Below, piece by piece: positions 35,719-45,369 of a stretch of DNA of 64,000 nucleotides. The notes below the pieces were generated by a model. That model was not told the DNA's origin. It did no database searches and worked only from the letters and a program-made list of their open reading frames with translations. The stretch covers positions 62,001 to 126,000 of the forward strand of contig NZ_JAJEQX010000005.1 of assembly GCF_020687545.1 (NCBI RefSeq), read 5' to 3'. Numbering within the stretch: the stretch's first letter is position 1; each line of letters starts with the position of its first letter. The stretch is from Ruminococcus turbiniformis. Its GTDB lineage: Bacteria > Bacillota > Clostridia > Lachnospirales > Lachnospiraceae. Both the position numbers and the translations under genes were made by a program.

Positions 35719-36513
35719 ATGTCAGAATTCCATCAGAATGATTCCGGAAATTCGGAGAGAAAAACCGCAAAGTGGATGCTCCCGGCGGTAGTTATCATTG
35801 CCGTCCTTGCCGTCGGTATCCTTGCCTTTCTGGCAGGCATGAGATTCGCCGACAGCAGAGACGGCAGCGGGAGCCGGATGGCGGCAAAGAGTGAAGAAGT
35901 AAAGAGCGAAGAGATTGAAGCAAAAGGAGAGGATGTGGAGGAAGTTCAGGCAGAGACGGAGGAAACAGGTGAAAGTCCGGCGCAGACAGAAGATGTAACT
36001 GCGGCATCAGAGACGCAGGAAACGAAAACTCAGGAAGTGGATACGGCGGAAACACATGAAGATTTTACAGGTGAAAATTTTTATATAGCGCCGGCTGCGG
36101 GAGGCTACAGGTGTCTGGATATGAGTGTCTCTGAAGGAAACGAAATGCTGATGCTCGGTGTGGAACCCCAGGGGAATGAACAGTTTGTATTTTATTTAAT
36201 GCGTTATACTCTCCCGGTAGAAAACGGGCAGATTGCAGAGGGTACATTTTCAGTTGAACCGATCTTTTTAAGAAGCATGGCTCACTACACAGGCGATGGC
36301 ATATACGAATTTGACGATGGAAACAGTCATATTTATTTCAGAATCTCACGGGCACAGGATGGAAATTCATCCTCTTACGGGCAGCTTGAAGTTTATGGTT
36401 TTGATTCTTTATATGACCCGGCACAATTTGAAAATCCTGTTTCCTATAACGGAATGACAGGAAATGTTTTTTCTCTTTCAGACCTGATCGAACCGTGGGG
36501 CGGATTAAGTTAA
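35719..36513 (+). CDS. Membrane-anchored protein of unknown function with acidic linker
   Basis: I do not recognise the family. The product has 264 residues from ATG 35719, with AGGGGGTG upstream. One membrane helix spans residues about 19-42 (MLPAVVIIAVLAVGILAFLA). A Glu/Thr-rich, low-complexity linker runs from about 50 to 115. The C-terminal domain (about 118-264) is probably extracellular beta-rich, with YIAPAAGGYRCLDMSVSEGN and GQLEVYGFDSLYDPA. It stands alone between GH2 and proB and ends in a strong hairpin. A sensor, stalk or ligand-binding role is possible, but nothing shows one. Confidence 0.75.
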   Translation: MSEFHQNDSGNSERKTAKWMLPAVVIIAVLAVGILAFLAGMRFADSRDGSGSRMAAKSEEVKSEEIEAKGEDVEEVQAETEETGESPAQTEDVTAASETQETKTQEVDTAETHEDFTGENFYIAPAAGGYRCLDMSVSEGNEMLMLGVEPQGNEQFVFYLMRYTLPVENGQIAEGTFSVEPIFLRSMAHYTGDGIYEFDDGNSHIYFRISRAQDGNSSSYGQLEVYGFDSLYDPAQFENPVSYNGMTGNVFSLSDLIEPWGGLS

Positions 36514-36519
36514 ATGAAA

Positions 36520-36561
36520 CAGCCATCCGAATGGAAAATCTGACTTCCATTCGGATGGCTG
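36520..36561. terminator. Perfect 17-bp hairpin between convergent genes
   Basis: CAGCCATCCGAATGGAA (36520-36536) and its exact complement (36545-36561) enclose an eight-base loop. T-rich sequence follows on the plus strand and TTTCATTT on the minus strand, so it can end both the anchored-protein gene and proB. Confidence 0.75.
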
Positions 36562-36626
36562 CCGCCTTTTACCGAGTCCTGCAGCAGAACCGTAGTTTAA
36601 ACGTGAATTCAGAAATTCCACGCAAT

Positions 36627-37424
36627 TCAGATCCTCCCCGTAAAGAGCGTTCCCGCTTTTCCGCCCTTTACGATATCATAGAGCGCCTCCGGGCGCTTTC
36701 CGTTTGTCACGATTGTGTCAATGCCCTGGGAGGTGGCGAGCTGCGCGGCCTGAAGTTTTGTGCGCATGCCGCCGGTGCCTCTGCGGGAGCCGGCGCCCCC
36801 TGCGAGAGAGTAGACGCTCTCGTCGATCCGGTCAATCTGCTCGATCAGCTTCGCGTTCGGATGGAGACGGGGGTCGCTGTCAAAGAACCCGTCGATATCC
36901 GAGAGGATGACGAGCCGCTTCGCCCGGCAGAGAACTGCCACAACGGAGGAGAGCATGTCATTGTCGCCGAACAGCCTGTCCTCGGACTCAATTTCCTTGT
37001 AGCTTACAGAGTCGTTTTCATTGACGATCGGGATCACGCCCATCTCGAGAAGGGCGTTGAATGTATTGGTCAGGTTTTCTTTCTTCTCCTCCTCTTCGAT
37101 ATCCTCCGCGTTCAGAAGAATCTGAGCGACTGTCTTGTCGTAATCTCCGAAAAATTTATCATAAAGGTACATCAGGCTGCACTGTCCCACAGCGGCCGCG
37201 GCCTGTTTCATACGCATGCTGTCCGGCCTTCCCTGCATGTTCAGCTTGTTTCTGCCGACGGCGATGGCCCCGGATGAGACGAGGATGACCTCGTACCCCA
37301 TGTTCTGGATGTCTGCCAGCGTGCAGACAAGCCGGTCCGTGGCGCGCAGGTCACTTTTGCCCGCGTCGTTTGTGAGAGTGGATGTACCTACTTTTACTAC
37401 GATTCTGTTATTATAAAGTCCCAT
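36627..37424 (-). CDS. proB: Glutamate 5-kinase
   Basis: The product has 265 residues from ATG 37424, preceded on the minus strand by AAAGGAG. The amino-acid-kinase fold shows VVKVGTSTLT at the start, SSGAIAVGRNKL, and GDNDMLSSVVAV with LSDIDGFF. It lacks the C-terminal PUA domain of E. coli ProB, as do many Firmicute enzymes. It makes gamma-glutamyl phosphate for proline. proA is not adjacent. It is divergent from the LysR gene at 37547. Confidence 0.92.
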   Translation of the reverse strand: MGLYNNRIVVKVGTSTLTNDAGKSDLRATDRLVCTLADIQNMGYEVILVSSGAIAVGRNKLNMQGRPDSMRMKQAAAAVGQCSLMYLYDKFFGDYDKTVAQILLNAEDIEEEEKKENLTNTFNALLEMGVIPIVNENDSVSYKEIESEDRLFGDNDMLSSVVAVLCRAKRLVILSDIDGFFDSDPRLHPNAKLIEQIDRIDESVYSLAGGAGSRRGTGGMRTKLQAAQLATSQGIDTIVTNGKRPEALYDIVKGGKAGTLFTGRI

Positions 37425-37497
37425 GATCTGCTCCTTTTGTACTTGATTCATTCACCGGGATATCGTACCATAGAATTATAAATTACAAAAGCGAATA

Positions 37498-37520
37498 TTT
37501 ATCATGCAAAACATGATAAA
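37498..37520. promoter_or_regulatory. Perfect 9-bp inverted repeat upstream of the LysR gene
   Basis: TTTATCATG (37498-37506) and CATGATAAA (37512-37520) flank CAAAA. It sits in the 122-base gap between proB and the LysR gene, a typical site for LysR autoregulation, although it lacks the classic T-N11-A core. Confidence 0.5.
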
Positions 37521-37546
37521 ACCAGATGAAAAAGGAGGCAATCCAC

Positions 37547-38464
37547 ATGGATATGAACCTGCAGAAATATATGGCGTTTGTAAAGACGGTGGAGTCGGGG
37601 AGTTTTACGAAGGCCGCGGAGCTTCTGAATTATTCCCAGTCCGGGATCAGCCGCATGATCCACGATCTGGAGAAGGAGTGGAAAGTGACGCTGCTCGAGC
37701 GGGGGCGCGGAGGCGTCCGCCTTACGAGTGACGGTCAGCAGCTCCTTCCCTACGCCCAGAATGTGTGCAGGGAATATGAGAAGCTGCAGGCGCAGGTGGA
37801 CGGAATCAACGGAATGCAGTCCGGCCTGATCCGCATCGGCACCTTTTCCAGTGTGGCCTCCCAGTGGCTCCCGAATATTATCAGGGAGTTTCAGAAAGAT
37901 TATCCGAATATCGATTATGAACTGCTCCTGGGGGACTACAGTGAGATCGAGGAGTGGATATGGAAAGGAAGAGTAGACTGCGGTTTCCTGCGGCTTCCGG
38001 TTCACGGGGAGCTGGAGACGGAATTTCTCGAGCAGGACCGCCTCCTCGTCGTCCTTCCGGAGAATCACCGGCTTGCCGGATGTGAGAAGTTTCCGGTCAA
38101 TGCGCTTACAGAAGACCCGTTTATGCTTCTGGAAAAAGGCGCCAGGGCGGAAGTGTCCGATATTTTTGAAAAATGCGGCCTGACGCCGAAGGTGCATTTT
38201 ACCACGTGGGATGACTACGCCATCATGGCAATGGTGGAGAGCGGTCTCGGGATCAGCATCCTGCCGGAGCTGATTTTAAAAAGAGTTCCGTACCGGATCG
38301 TGGTCAAAGAGCTGGAGATCCCCGCCTACCGAAGCATCGGGGTCGCTCTTCGGAATAAAAGGTCAGCGCCTCTGGCGGTGAAGAAATTCCTTGATTATCT
38401 GGATTACCGAGCCGGCACTGCCGCATTTTTTCCTCGTAAAACAGGCATTGCTGTGATAAGATAA
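37547..38464 (+). CDS. LysR-family transcriptional regulator
   Basis: The product has 305 residues from ATG 37547, which has AAGGAGG eight bases upstream. The N-terminal winged helix reads FVKTVESGSFTKAAELLNYSQSGIS. A type-2 periplasmic-binding-like effector domain fills residues about 90-300, with SGLIRIGTFSSVASQWLP at its start. The target is not known. Divergent proB is the nearest candidate. Confidence 0.92.
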   Translation: MDMNLQKYMAFVKTVESGSFTKAAELLNYSQSGISRMIHDLEKEWKVTLLERGRGGVRLTSDGQQLLPYAQNVCREYEKLQAQVDGINGMQSGLIRIGTFSSVASQWLPNIIREFQKDYPNIDYELLLGDYSEIEEWIWKGRVDCGFLRLPVHGELETEFLEQDRLLVVLPENHRLAGCEKFPVNALTEDPFMLLEKGARAEVSDIFEKCGLTPKVHFTTWDDYAIMAMVESGLGISILPELILKRVPYRIVVKELEIPAYRSIGVALRNKRSAPLAVKKFLDYLDYRAGTAAFFPRKTGIAVIR

Positions 38465-38510
38465 AAGTCAGAAAGTATGTCAGAAAACTCATCAGAAAGG
38501 GGGAGGTTTA

Positions 38511-40100
38511 ATGACATGGAAACCACTGCCGATCGGTGTGGATGATTTTGCGAAACTGATTGAAAACGAATACTATTTTGCAGATAAAACATTGTTCATA
38601 AAAGAACTGATTGATATGAAGGGCGAGGTGAATCTCTTTACACGCCCGCGGCGATTCGGAAAACGCTGACCGTGAGCATGCTTCGCCTCTTTTTTGAAAA
38701 AAACGGAAAAGACCGTTCGGGACTTTTTAAAGGACTGAAGATTATGGATGCGGGAGAGAAATATCTTTCCCATATGGGAAAATATCCGGTTATCAGCCTT
38801 TCTCTCAAATCACTGAAACAGCTTTCATATGCACTGGCATTTGAAATGCTGAAAAAGGCAGTTGGAGAAGAATTTCTGCGGCACTGGGAAGAGGTCAGAG
38901 AGTGCGGGAGACTGACGGACGCGCAGATGGAACGTTTTGTGAAGCTTCGCGACCAGAAGGGCAGCGATGCTGATTATGCGGACGCACTGAAATTCCTGTC
39001 GGAATGTCTGAGCATCTGCCATGGGGAAGCGGTCATTATTCTGATTGACGAGTATGATGTGCCGCTGGAAAATGCATATTTCGGTGGGTTTTACGATGAT
39101 ATGGTCAGTGTGATCCGATCGCTGTTTGAGTCCGCGCTGAAGACAAATGAACACCTTGCGTTTGCGGTAGTGACAGGGTGCCTGCGGATTAGCAGGGAAT
39201 CCATTTTTACCGGACTGAACAACCTGAAGATCAATTCGATCACTTCGGAGCTCTATGCGGAGTATTTCGGCTTTACGCCGGCGGAAGTGGAAGAAATGCT
39301 CGGCTTTTACGGACTGGAAGCAAATATCGGCAGGGTCAGGGAGTGGTACGACGGATATCAGTTCGGAAAGACGGAGGTTTATAATCCGTGGAGCGTGATT
39401 AATTATGTGCAGTCCTGTTGCAAAAATGCGGACGCGCTGATGAAGCCGTACTGGTCCAATACCAGTTCAAACAGCATTATCCGGCGGCTGGTGGAAAATG
39501 CGGATCCTTCAGTGAAACAGGAGATCGAAACGCTCATAGAGGGTAAGACGATTACAAAACCGGTTCACGAGGACATTACGTATGAAGACATGGAATCAAC
39601 GCAGGATAATCTGTGGAATTTCCTCTTTTTTACCGGATATCTGAAAAAAATCAGTGAGTATCAGGATGAGGAAACGATTTATATGGAGCTGGCCATTCCG
39701 AACAGGGAAGTACGCTATATTTACAAAACGACAGTGACGCGCTGGTTTGAGGAAAGGACGGAGAAAAAAGAACTGTCCCCGCTCTATGAGAGCATTTTGT
39801 CGGGAGATGCGGAAAAGACGGCGGAGATTCATTGATAAATATATCGTCCTGTCAAACAGAGAGGCAGGGCAGGGGAGACCTGATATTGTCCTGAAATATC
39901 CAAGCGTAAAGGGAAAAGCTGTGATACTGGAAATAAAAGTTTCCAGAACCTATGAAGGGCTGGAAGAAAAATGCGATGAGGCGCTTCGGCAGATTGAGGA
40001 CAGGAAGTATGAGGCTTCGCTTCGCACAGAAGGATACCGGGATATTCTGAAATTTGGAATCGCATTTTACCGGAAAGAATGCATGGTAAAAGTAAGGTGA
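38511..40100 (+). pseudogene. Broken AAA-ATPase-like / PD-(D/E)XK nuclease-domain protein (DUF1703 type)
   Basis: A start at 38511 with GGAGG upstream reads MTWKPLPIGVDDF to RPRRFGKR, then stops at 38669. One missing A in the run near 38658 would restore Walker A RFGKTLTVSML, and the frame continues from 38663 to 39835. There it ends early in EKTAEIH. The C-terminal nuclease domain is found in a third reading frame (about 39830-40100: DKYIVLSNREAGQGRPDIVL). About 40 residues that usually join the two parts are missing. At least two lesions make it non-functional. Intact relatives are multi-copy accessory proteins in gut clostridia. Confidence 0.88.
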
Positions 40101-40132
40101 TCCGCCGGTTCTCACATTGCCAGAATCTTCCC

Positions 40133-40161
40133 TTGCCAGTCCCGCTCAGATCGATTATAAT
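40133..40161 (+). promoter_or_regulatory. Promoter of the dicarboxylate symporter gene
   Basis: TTGCCA (40133-40138) and TATAAT (40156-40161) are 17 bases apart, with a start of transcription near 40168. This supports ATG 40200 rather than 40173 as the translation start. Confidence 0.65.
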
Positions 40162-40199
40162 GGGGAAACATTATGAGAGAAAGAGAGGAACTGTATATT

Positions 40200-41417
40200 A
40201 TGAAGAAACTGTTTGGAAGCCTTCCGTTTAAGCTCCTTCTCGGAGTAATCATCGGAATCGTCGCAGGACAGCTTGCCGGTGTGAAATCCATGGAGACTGT
40301 GGGAAATGCTGTCATGAATGTGGTCGTCACTGTCCGCTTTGTCCTGTCCGAACTGATCAATTTCTGTGTTCCGCTGATTATTATCGGATTTATCGCTCCG
40401 TCGATTACAAGACTGGGAAGAAATGCGTCCCGGATGCTCGGAGTTGCCCTTATCTGCGCGTATGCGTCGTCGATCCTTGCGGCGTTTCTATCTACAGCGG
40501 CAGGGTATGCGATTATTCCCCACCTGTCGATCGTGTCAGAGGTGGACGGCTTAAAGGAACTGCCGGAGGTTGTGTTCCAGCTTGAGATTCCACAGATCAT
40601 GAGCGTAATGAGCGCGCTTGTGCTGTCTGTGCTTCTGGGGCTTGCCGCGACGTGGACGAACGCGGAGACAACGACACGTCTTCTCGAGGAGTTCCAGAAG
40701 ATCGTCCTGCAGATCGTGACAAGAGTGGTGATCCCGGTTCTGCCGGTGTTCATCGGATTCACATTCTGCGGTCTTTCCTATGAGGGAACGATCACGAAGC
40801 AGCTTCCGGTGTTTATCCAGATTGTCCTGATCGTGATGGTGGGACACTACCTTTGGATGGCGGTGCTTTACATTGCGGCCGGAATCTACTCAAAGAGCAA
40901 TCCGCTGGATGTGGTGAAAAATTACGGACCGGCGTATATTACAGCGGTCGGAACGATGTCATCCGCAGCGACTCTTGCGGTGGCGCTGCGCTGCGCGAAA
41001 AAGTCCGTGCCTCCGCTGCGGGATGATATGGTGGACTTCGGTATTCCGCTGTTTGCCAACATCCATCTGTGCGGATCGGTGCTGACGGAAGTGTTCTTTG
41101 TGATGACTGTGTCGCAGATCCTCTACGGATCGATTCCGTCTGTGGGAACGATGATCCTGTTCTGCCTGCTGCTTGGCGTCTTCGCTATCGGAGCGCCGGG
41201 AGTGCCGGGAGGAACAGTGATGGCGTCCCTTGGACTGATCACGGGCGTGCTCGGATTTGACGAGACGGGAACGGCGCTGATGCTTACGATCTTCGCGCTG
41301 CAGGACAGCTTCGGGACAGCCTGCAATATCACGGGGGACGGTGCGCTTACGATGATTCTCTCGGGATATGCGAACCGACACAATATTGAAAAGCAGAATC
41401 TGAAGATCGATCTTTAA
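40200..41417 (+). CDS. Dicarboxylate/amino acid:cation symporter (DAACS family)
   Basis: The product has 405 residues from ATG 40200, with GAGAGGAA upstream. Multiple membrane helices are visible. The family re-entrant loop lies near SAATLAVALRCAKKSVPPL, and GAPGVPGGTVMASLGLI marks the second hairpin. A C-terminal motif with ACNITGDGA resembles the substrate-binding TM8. It should move glutamate, aspartate or C4-dicarboxylates with Na+ or H+. Confidence 0.9.
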   Translation: MKKLFGSLPFKLLLGVIIGIVAGQLAGVKSMETVGNAVMNVVVTVRFVLSELINFCVPLIIIGFIAPSITRLGRNASRMLGVALICAYASSILAAFLSTAAGYAIIPHLSIVSEVDGLKELPEVVFQLEIPQIMSVMSALVLSVLLGLAATWTNAETTTRLLEEFQKIVLQIVTRVVIPVLPVFIGFTFCGLSYEGTITKQLPVFIQIVLIVMVGHYLWMAVLYIAAGIYSKSNPLDVVKNYGPAYITAVGTMSSAATLAVALRCAKKSVPPLRDDMVDFGIPLFANIHLCGSVLTEVFFVMTVSQILYGSIPSVGTMILFCLLLGVFAIGAPGVPGGTVMASLGLITGVLGFDETGTALMLTIFALQDSFGTACNITGDGALTMILSGYANRHNIEKQNLKIDL

Positions 41418-41696
41418 AGAAATCTGCATTGACGTACTGGCGTATAGCTGATACGGGCCGGAACTTTCGGGGCAGTCTGCACCGGAAACTCCGGCCTGTG
41501 TTAGTTTCCGGTAATATAAGAGTAAGATGTATGCAAAATGAAGTCGCCGCAGGTAACTTTTTTAAAAACAGGCAGACTCACGAAATTGTACGGGCATATG
41601 ACTTTGTTTAAAATATAACAATGGGAAAGGGAAGGACACTTTTTTCCACAGTCACAAATTAATCTAAAGAAAAATTTATGAAGGAGGACATTCAGA
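41418..41696. promoter_or_regulatory. Intergenic region with phosphoketolase promoter
   Basis: The region is 279 bases without a gene. TTGTAC (41586-41591) and TAAAAT (41609-41614) are 17 bases apart. The leader is about 75 bases, and AAGGAGG lies near 41680. Several short dyads around CCGG (41455-41515) are seen but form no clear element. Confidence 0.5.
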
Positions 41697-44075
41697 ATGT
41701 CAGAGCACAATGTTGTCGAGAGACAGCCGATTACAGAAGACTACCTGAAGAAGATGGATGCATACTGGCGTGCTACGAACTACCTCGGAGCTGCTCAGCT
41801 GTATCTGCTGGATAATCCGCTTCTGCGCGAGCCGCTGACGATGGATCATGTTAAGAAGAAAATCGTAGGACACTGGGGAACAGTGCCGGGACAGAACTTT
41901 GTCTATGTTCATCTTAACAGAGTGATCAAGAAATACGATCAGGATATGATCCTTATCTCCGGTCCGGGACACGGCGGAAACTTCTTTGTTGCAAATACTT
42001 ATCTTGAGGGAACATACAGCGAGGTATATCCGAACATTGGAGAGGATATGGACGGACTGAAGAAACTGTGCAAGCAGTTCTCATTCCCGGGCGGTATCTC
42101 AAGCCACGTTGCTCCGGAGACACCGGGTTCCATCAACGAGGGTGGAGAGCTCGGCTACTCTCTGGCTCACTCATTCGGAGCTGTATTTGACAACCCGGAT
42201 CTCGTTGCCGCATGTATCGTAGGTGACGGAGAGGCTGAGACAGGACCGCTGGCTACATCCTGGCAGTGCAACAAATTCCTGAATCCGGAGACAGACGGTG
42301 CGGTTCTTCCGATCCTCCATCTGAACGGATATAAGATCAGCAACCCGACAATCCTTGCGCGTATCTCTCACGAAGAGCTTGTGAACTTCTTCGACGGATG
42401 CGGATGGAAGCCGTACTTCGTAGAGGGAAGTGAGCCGATGGATATGCACCGCAAGATGGCGGAAGCACTTGACGCCTGCATGGACGAGATCAAGGCGATC
42501 CAGAAGAACGCAAGAGAGAATCATGACGTGACAAGACCGAAGTGGCCGATGATCGTTCTTCGCACACCGAAGGGATGGACAGGCCCGAAGGTAGTGGACG
42601 GACAGCAGATCGAGGATTCTTTCCGCGCACACCAGGTACCGATCATGATGGACAAGCCGGAGCACCTTCAGATGCTCAAAGACTGGCTTTTAAGCTATCA
42701 TCCGGAAGAACTGTTCACAGAGGACGGCAAGCTGATTCCGGAACTCAAAGAGCTGGCTCCGAAGGGAGACAGAAGAATCGGATCCAATCCGCACGCAAAC
42801 GGCGGAAAGCTTCTGCGCGACTTAAGACTTCCGGATTTCCGCGATTACGCAGTAGATGTGCCGGCGCCGGGTTCTGTTGAGGCTCAGGATATGATTGAGC
42901 TTGGCGGATATGTAAGAGACGTTGTGAAACTCAACGAGGATGCTCATAACTTCCGCATCTTCGGACCGGACGAGACGATGTCCAACCGTCTTGGAAAGGT
43001 ATTTGAGGTTACAAACCGTGACTGGAACAACGAGAAATATGATACAGACGAGTTCCTCGCTCCGGACGGACGCGTTATGGACTCTATGTTAAGTGAGCAT
43101 ATGTGCGAGGGATGGCTGGAAGGATACCTGCTGACAGGACGTCACGGATTCTTCGCAAGCTACGAGGCGTTTATCCGTGTCGTTGACTCCATGTGCGCAC
43201 AGCACGCAAAATGGCTGAAAGTCTGCAACCAGCTTCCGTGGAGACAGTCCATTGCTTCACTGAACCTGATCCTTTCATCCAACGTATGGCAGCAGGATCA
43301 CAACGGATTCACACATCAGGATCCGGGATTCCTTGATCACATCTCCAACAAGAAGGCAGACGTAGTACGTCTCTACCTTCCGCCGGATGCGAACTGTCTG
43401 CTTTCCTGCTTCGATCACTGCATCAAGAGCAAAAACTATGTCAACGTAATCGTTGCATCCAAGCATCCGAGACAGCAGTGGCTGACAATGGAGCAGGCTG
43501 TAAAGCACTGCACACAGGGTATCGGCATCTGGGAGTGGGCAAGCAACGACCAGGGAGAAGAGCCGGATATCGTTATGGCATGCTGCGGTGATACACCGAC
43601 GCTGGAGACTCTGGCAGCCGTTACAATCTTAAGAGAGGCCCTTCCGGAGCTGAAGATCAGAGTGATCAATGTGGTTGACCTTATGAAGCTTGAGCCGCAT
43701 ACAAAACATCCGCACGGACTGACAGACGCAGAGTATGACTCACTGTTCACAAAGGACAAACCGATCATCTTTGCATTCCACGGATACCACACACTGATCC
43801 ACGAGCTGACATACAGACGTACAAACCGCAATATCCATGTTTACGGATACAAAGAGGAAGGTACAATTACAACTCCGTTTGACATGCGCGTCCAGAACGA
43901 GATCGACAGATTCCACCTTGTGAAGAATGCGATCAAGTTCCTGCCGCAGCTTGGCAACAGAGGAGCTTACCTCATCCAGAAGATGAATGACAAGCTTGTT
44001 GAGCACAAGCAGTACATTCATGAGTACGGTATTGATATGCCTGAAATCAGAGACTGGAAATGGGAGAATAAATAA
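41697..44075 (+). CDS. xfp: Phosphoketolase (xylulose 5-phosphate/fructose 6-phosphate)
   Basis: The 792 residues match the family length. The thiamine diphosphate-binding motif is [14 protein letters not shown] near 180, with GPGHGGNFF near 92. C-terminal domain motifs include [13 protein letters not shown]. It splits xylulose 5-phosphate, or fructose 6-phosphate, into acetyl phosphate plus a triose or tetrose phosphate. This suits pentose use from the arabinoside locus at 28445-35568. Codon use is strongly biased, which suggests high expression. Confidence 0.96.
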   Translation: MSEHNVVERQPITEDYLKKMDAYWRATNYLGAAQLYLLDNPLLREPLTMDHVKKKIVGHWGTVPGQNFVYVHLNRVIKKYDQDMILISGPGHGGNFFVANTYLEGTYSEVYPNIGEDMDGLKKLCKQFSFPGGISSHVAPETPGSINEGGELGYSLAHSFGAVFDNPDLVAACIVGDGEAETGPLATSWQCNKFLNPETDGAVLPILHLNGYKISNPTILARISHEELVNFFDGCGWKPYFVEGSEPMDMHRKMAEALDACMDEIKAIQKNARENHDVTRPKWPMIVLRTPKGWTGPKVVDGQQIEDSFRAHQVPIMMDKPEHLQMLKDWLLSYHPEELFTEDGKLIPELKELAPKGDRRIGSNPHANGGKLLRDLRLPDFRDYAVDVPAPGSVEAQDMIELGGYVRDVVKLNEDAHNFRIFGPDETMSNRLGKVFEVTNRDWNNEKYDTDEFLAPDGRVMDSMLSEHMCEGWLEGYLLTGRHGFFASYEAFIRVVDSMCAQHAKWLKVCNQLPWRQSIASLNLILSSNVWQQDHNGFTHQDPGFLDHISNKKADVVRLYLPPDANCLLSCFDHCIKSKNYVNVIVASKHPRQQWLTMEQAVKHCTQGIGIWEWASNDQGEEPDIVMACCGDTPTLETLAAVTILREALPELKIRVINVVDLMKLEPHTKHPHGLTDAEYDSLFTKDKPIIFAFHGYHTLIHELTYRRTNRNIHVYGYKEEGTITTPFDMRVQNEIDRFHLVKNAIKFLPQLGNRGAYLIQKMNDKLVEHKQYIHEYGIDMPEIRDWKWENK

Positions 44076-44087
44076 TCCCTGCAGCAA

Positions 44088-44127
44088 AGAAAGAACTGCC
44101 GTCGCGGCAGTTCTTTCTGCTATTTTT
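44088..44127 (+). terminator. Strong terminator after phosphoketolase
   Basis: AGAAAGAACTGCCG (44088-44101) and its exact complement (44105-44118) form a 14-bp stem with a three-base loop, followed by GCTATTTTTT. It also lies at the 3' end of the convergent AraC gene. Confidence 0.9.
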
Positions 44128-45166
44128 TGAGTTTCTTCCGGAACTGCGCCGGCGTAATCCGGTGCTGTTCCGTGAATATTTTATAAAAATAACCTTTGTT
44201 GTGATATCCGACTTTTCTTACGATATCATCGATCTGCATATCGGTTTCGCGGAGGAGCTCCTCCGCTTTTTTTATGCGGAGACTCTGGAGGTATTCTGTA
44301 TATGTCATTCCCGTCCGGGACTTTAACATCCTGTTGAAATAGTCATCCTGAAAATGAAATTCCTCCGCCAGCATGCGGATGGATATATCGTTTAAATGCT
44401 CTTTGATAAAAGCGGAGATCTGCTCGAACAGCACCCAGTTTGTCTCCTTCTTCGGCATCTTGGACAGATAAAAGCTGTACTGTGAGTTCAGTACCTGGAA
44501 AATGCGGAGAAGCAGTCCCTGGCTGATGATGGGTGTCGCTTTGTCATTGCGCGTAAGCTCCATGAGAAGAGAGCCGAGAGTGGACTCGATGTCATGCGCC
44601 GTATCCGTGCGGGGGCGGAAGTGAAGGTACTGCTGTATGTTTTTCTGTCCCGAGAGCATCATGCTCAGGAAAGAAGAGATTCTCGAACCTTCGAGGTGCT
44701 CAGCCGCGCTTGCGAGAGCTTCCGGTATGATGCCGAGGAAGAGAACGGTTGCGGACGAACCGTCCAGTATCTCCTGATGGACGCAGCCGCAGTCGATCAG
44801 ACAGAGTTCCCCTTTTGAGAATGTAAATTCGCTTCCGAGAATTTTCTGACGGTATTCCCCTCCGATAATATAAAAAAGTTCAAGGTACTCGTGGGAATGC
44901 GTCTGTGTCCGCATGGGCGGAGTGTACACGGTGCTGTATGTGAACGAAGGAATGCTCGGCATGATTGTCGCGGAAAGAGAGTGTGTTCCGCGCAGATCCC
45001 AGAGCAGGGCGAAGAGCGGTTCGCCCTCCGACACGGGCCAGGGCTTCCGCTCTGCGTCGTTGGCCGAGTATTCCGGGCAGATGATGCGGAACCGCGCCAG
45101 GTTTTCGGGAAGTCTCTGGCGGCTTCCGTTATATATGAGGTTTTTGCATATGTTCTGCAGATTCAT
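44120..45166 (-). CDS. AraC-family transcriptional regulator with N-terminal cupin
   Basis: The product has 348 residues. A cupin sensor with THSHEYLELFYIIGGEYRQK lies near residues 88-107. The C-terminal helix-turn-helix pair is ISIRMLAEEFHFQDDYFNRM and IDDIVRKVGYHNKGYFYKIF, ending ITPAQFRKK. AAGGAGG precedes the start. It is convergent with phosphoketolase and divergent, by about 200 bases, from the VanG-like operon. It could regulate either, or genes elsewhere. Its effector is unknown. Confidence 0.9.
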   Translation of the reverse strand: MNLQNICKNLIYNGSRQRLPENLARFRIICPEYSANDAERKPWPVSEGEPLFALLWDLRGTHSLSATIMPSIPSFTYSTVYTPPMRTQTHSHEYLELFYIIGGEYRQKILGSEFTFSKGELCLIDCGCVHQEILDGSSATVLFLGIIPEALASAAEHLEGSRISSFLSMMLSGQKNIQQYLHFRPRTDTAHDIESTLGSLLMELTRNDKATPIISQGLLLRIFQVLNSQYSFYLSKMPKKETNWVLFEQISAFIKEHLNDISIRMLAEEFHFQDDYFNRMLKSRTGMTYTEYLQSLRIKKAEELLRETDMQIDDIVRKVGYHNKGYFYKIFTEQHRITPAQFRKKLKK

Positions 45167-45301
45167 GTGTGGTCCTCCTTAATAAAACTATTTTATAGCG
45201 GGAAGCGGCCGCTGTACAGAGAAATGTTAAATCAGTCTTACTGAAATCTTAAAAATTTATGTCTCAAATCATCAGAAAACATTCATTTTTCCCTGTTATC
45301 C

Positions 45302-45339
45302 TTTGATTATCAAAAAAGATATCAGTAAAAAACACTGAT
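45302..45339. promoter_or_regulatory. Dyads upstream of the VanG-like operon
   Basis: TTTGAT-T-ATCAAA (45302-45314) and ATCAGT-aaaaaac-ACTGAT (45321-45339) lie in the 200-base divergent region, 30-70 bases before the vanG ATG. They are candidate regulator sites. No good sigma-A hexamer pair was identified. Confidence 0.35.
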
Positions 45340-45369
45340 GCCATGAGCAGAAAAGGAGAGAGTGGAATT

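Noticed and set aside
36627-37424. proB as a truncated gene because it lacks the PUA domain
   Set aside because: Many Firmicute glutamate 5-kinases are of this short form, and start and stop are normal.
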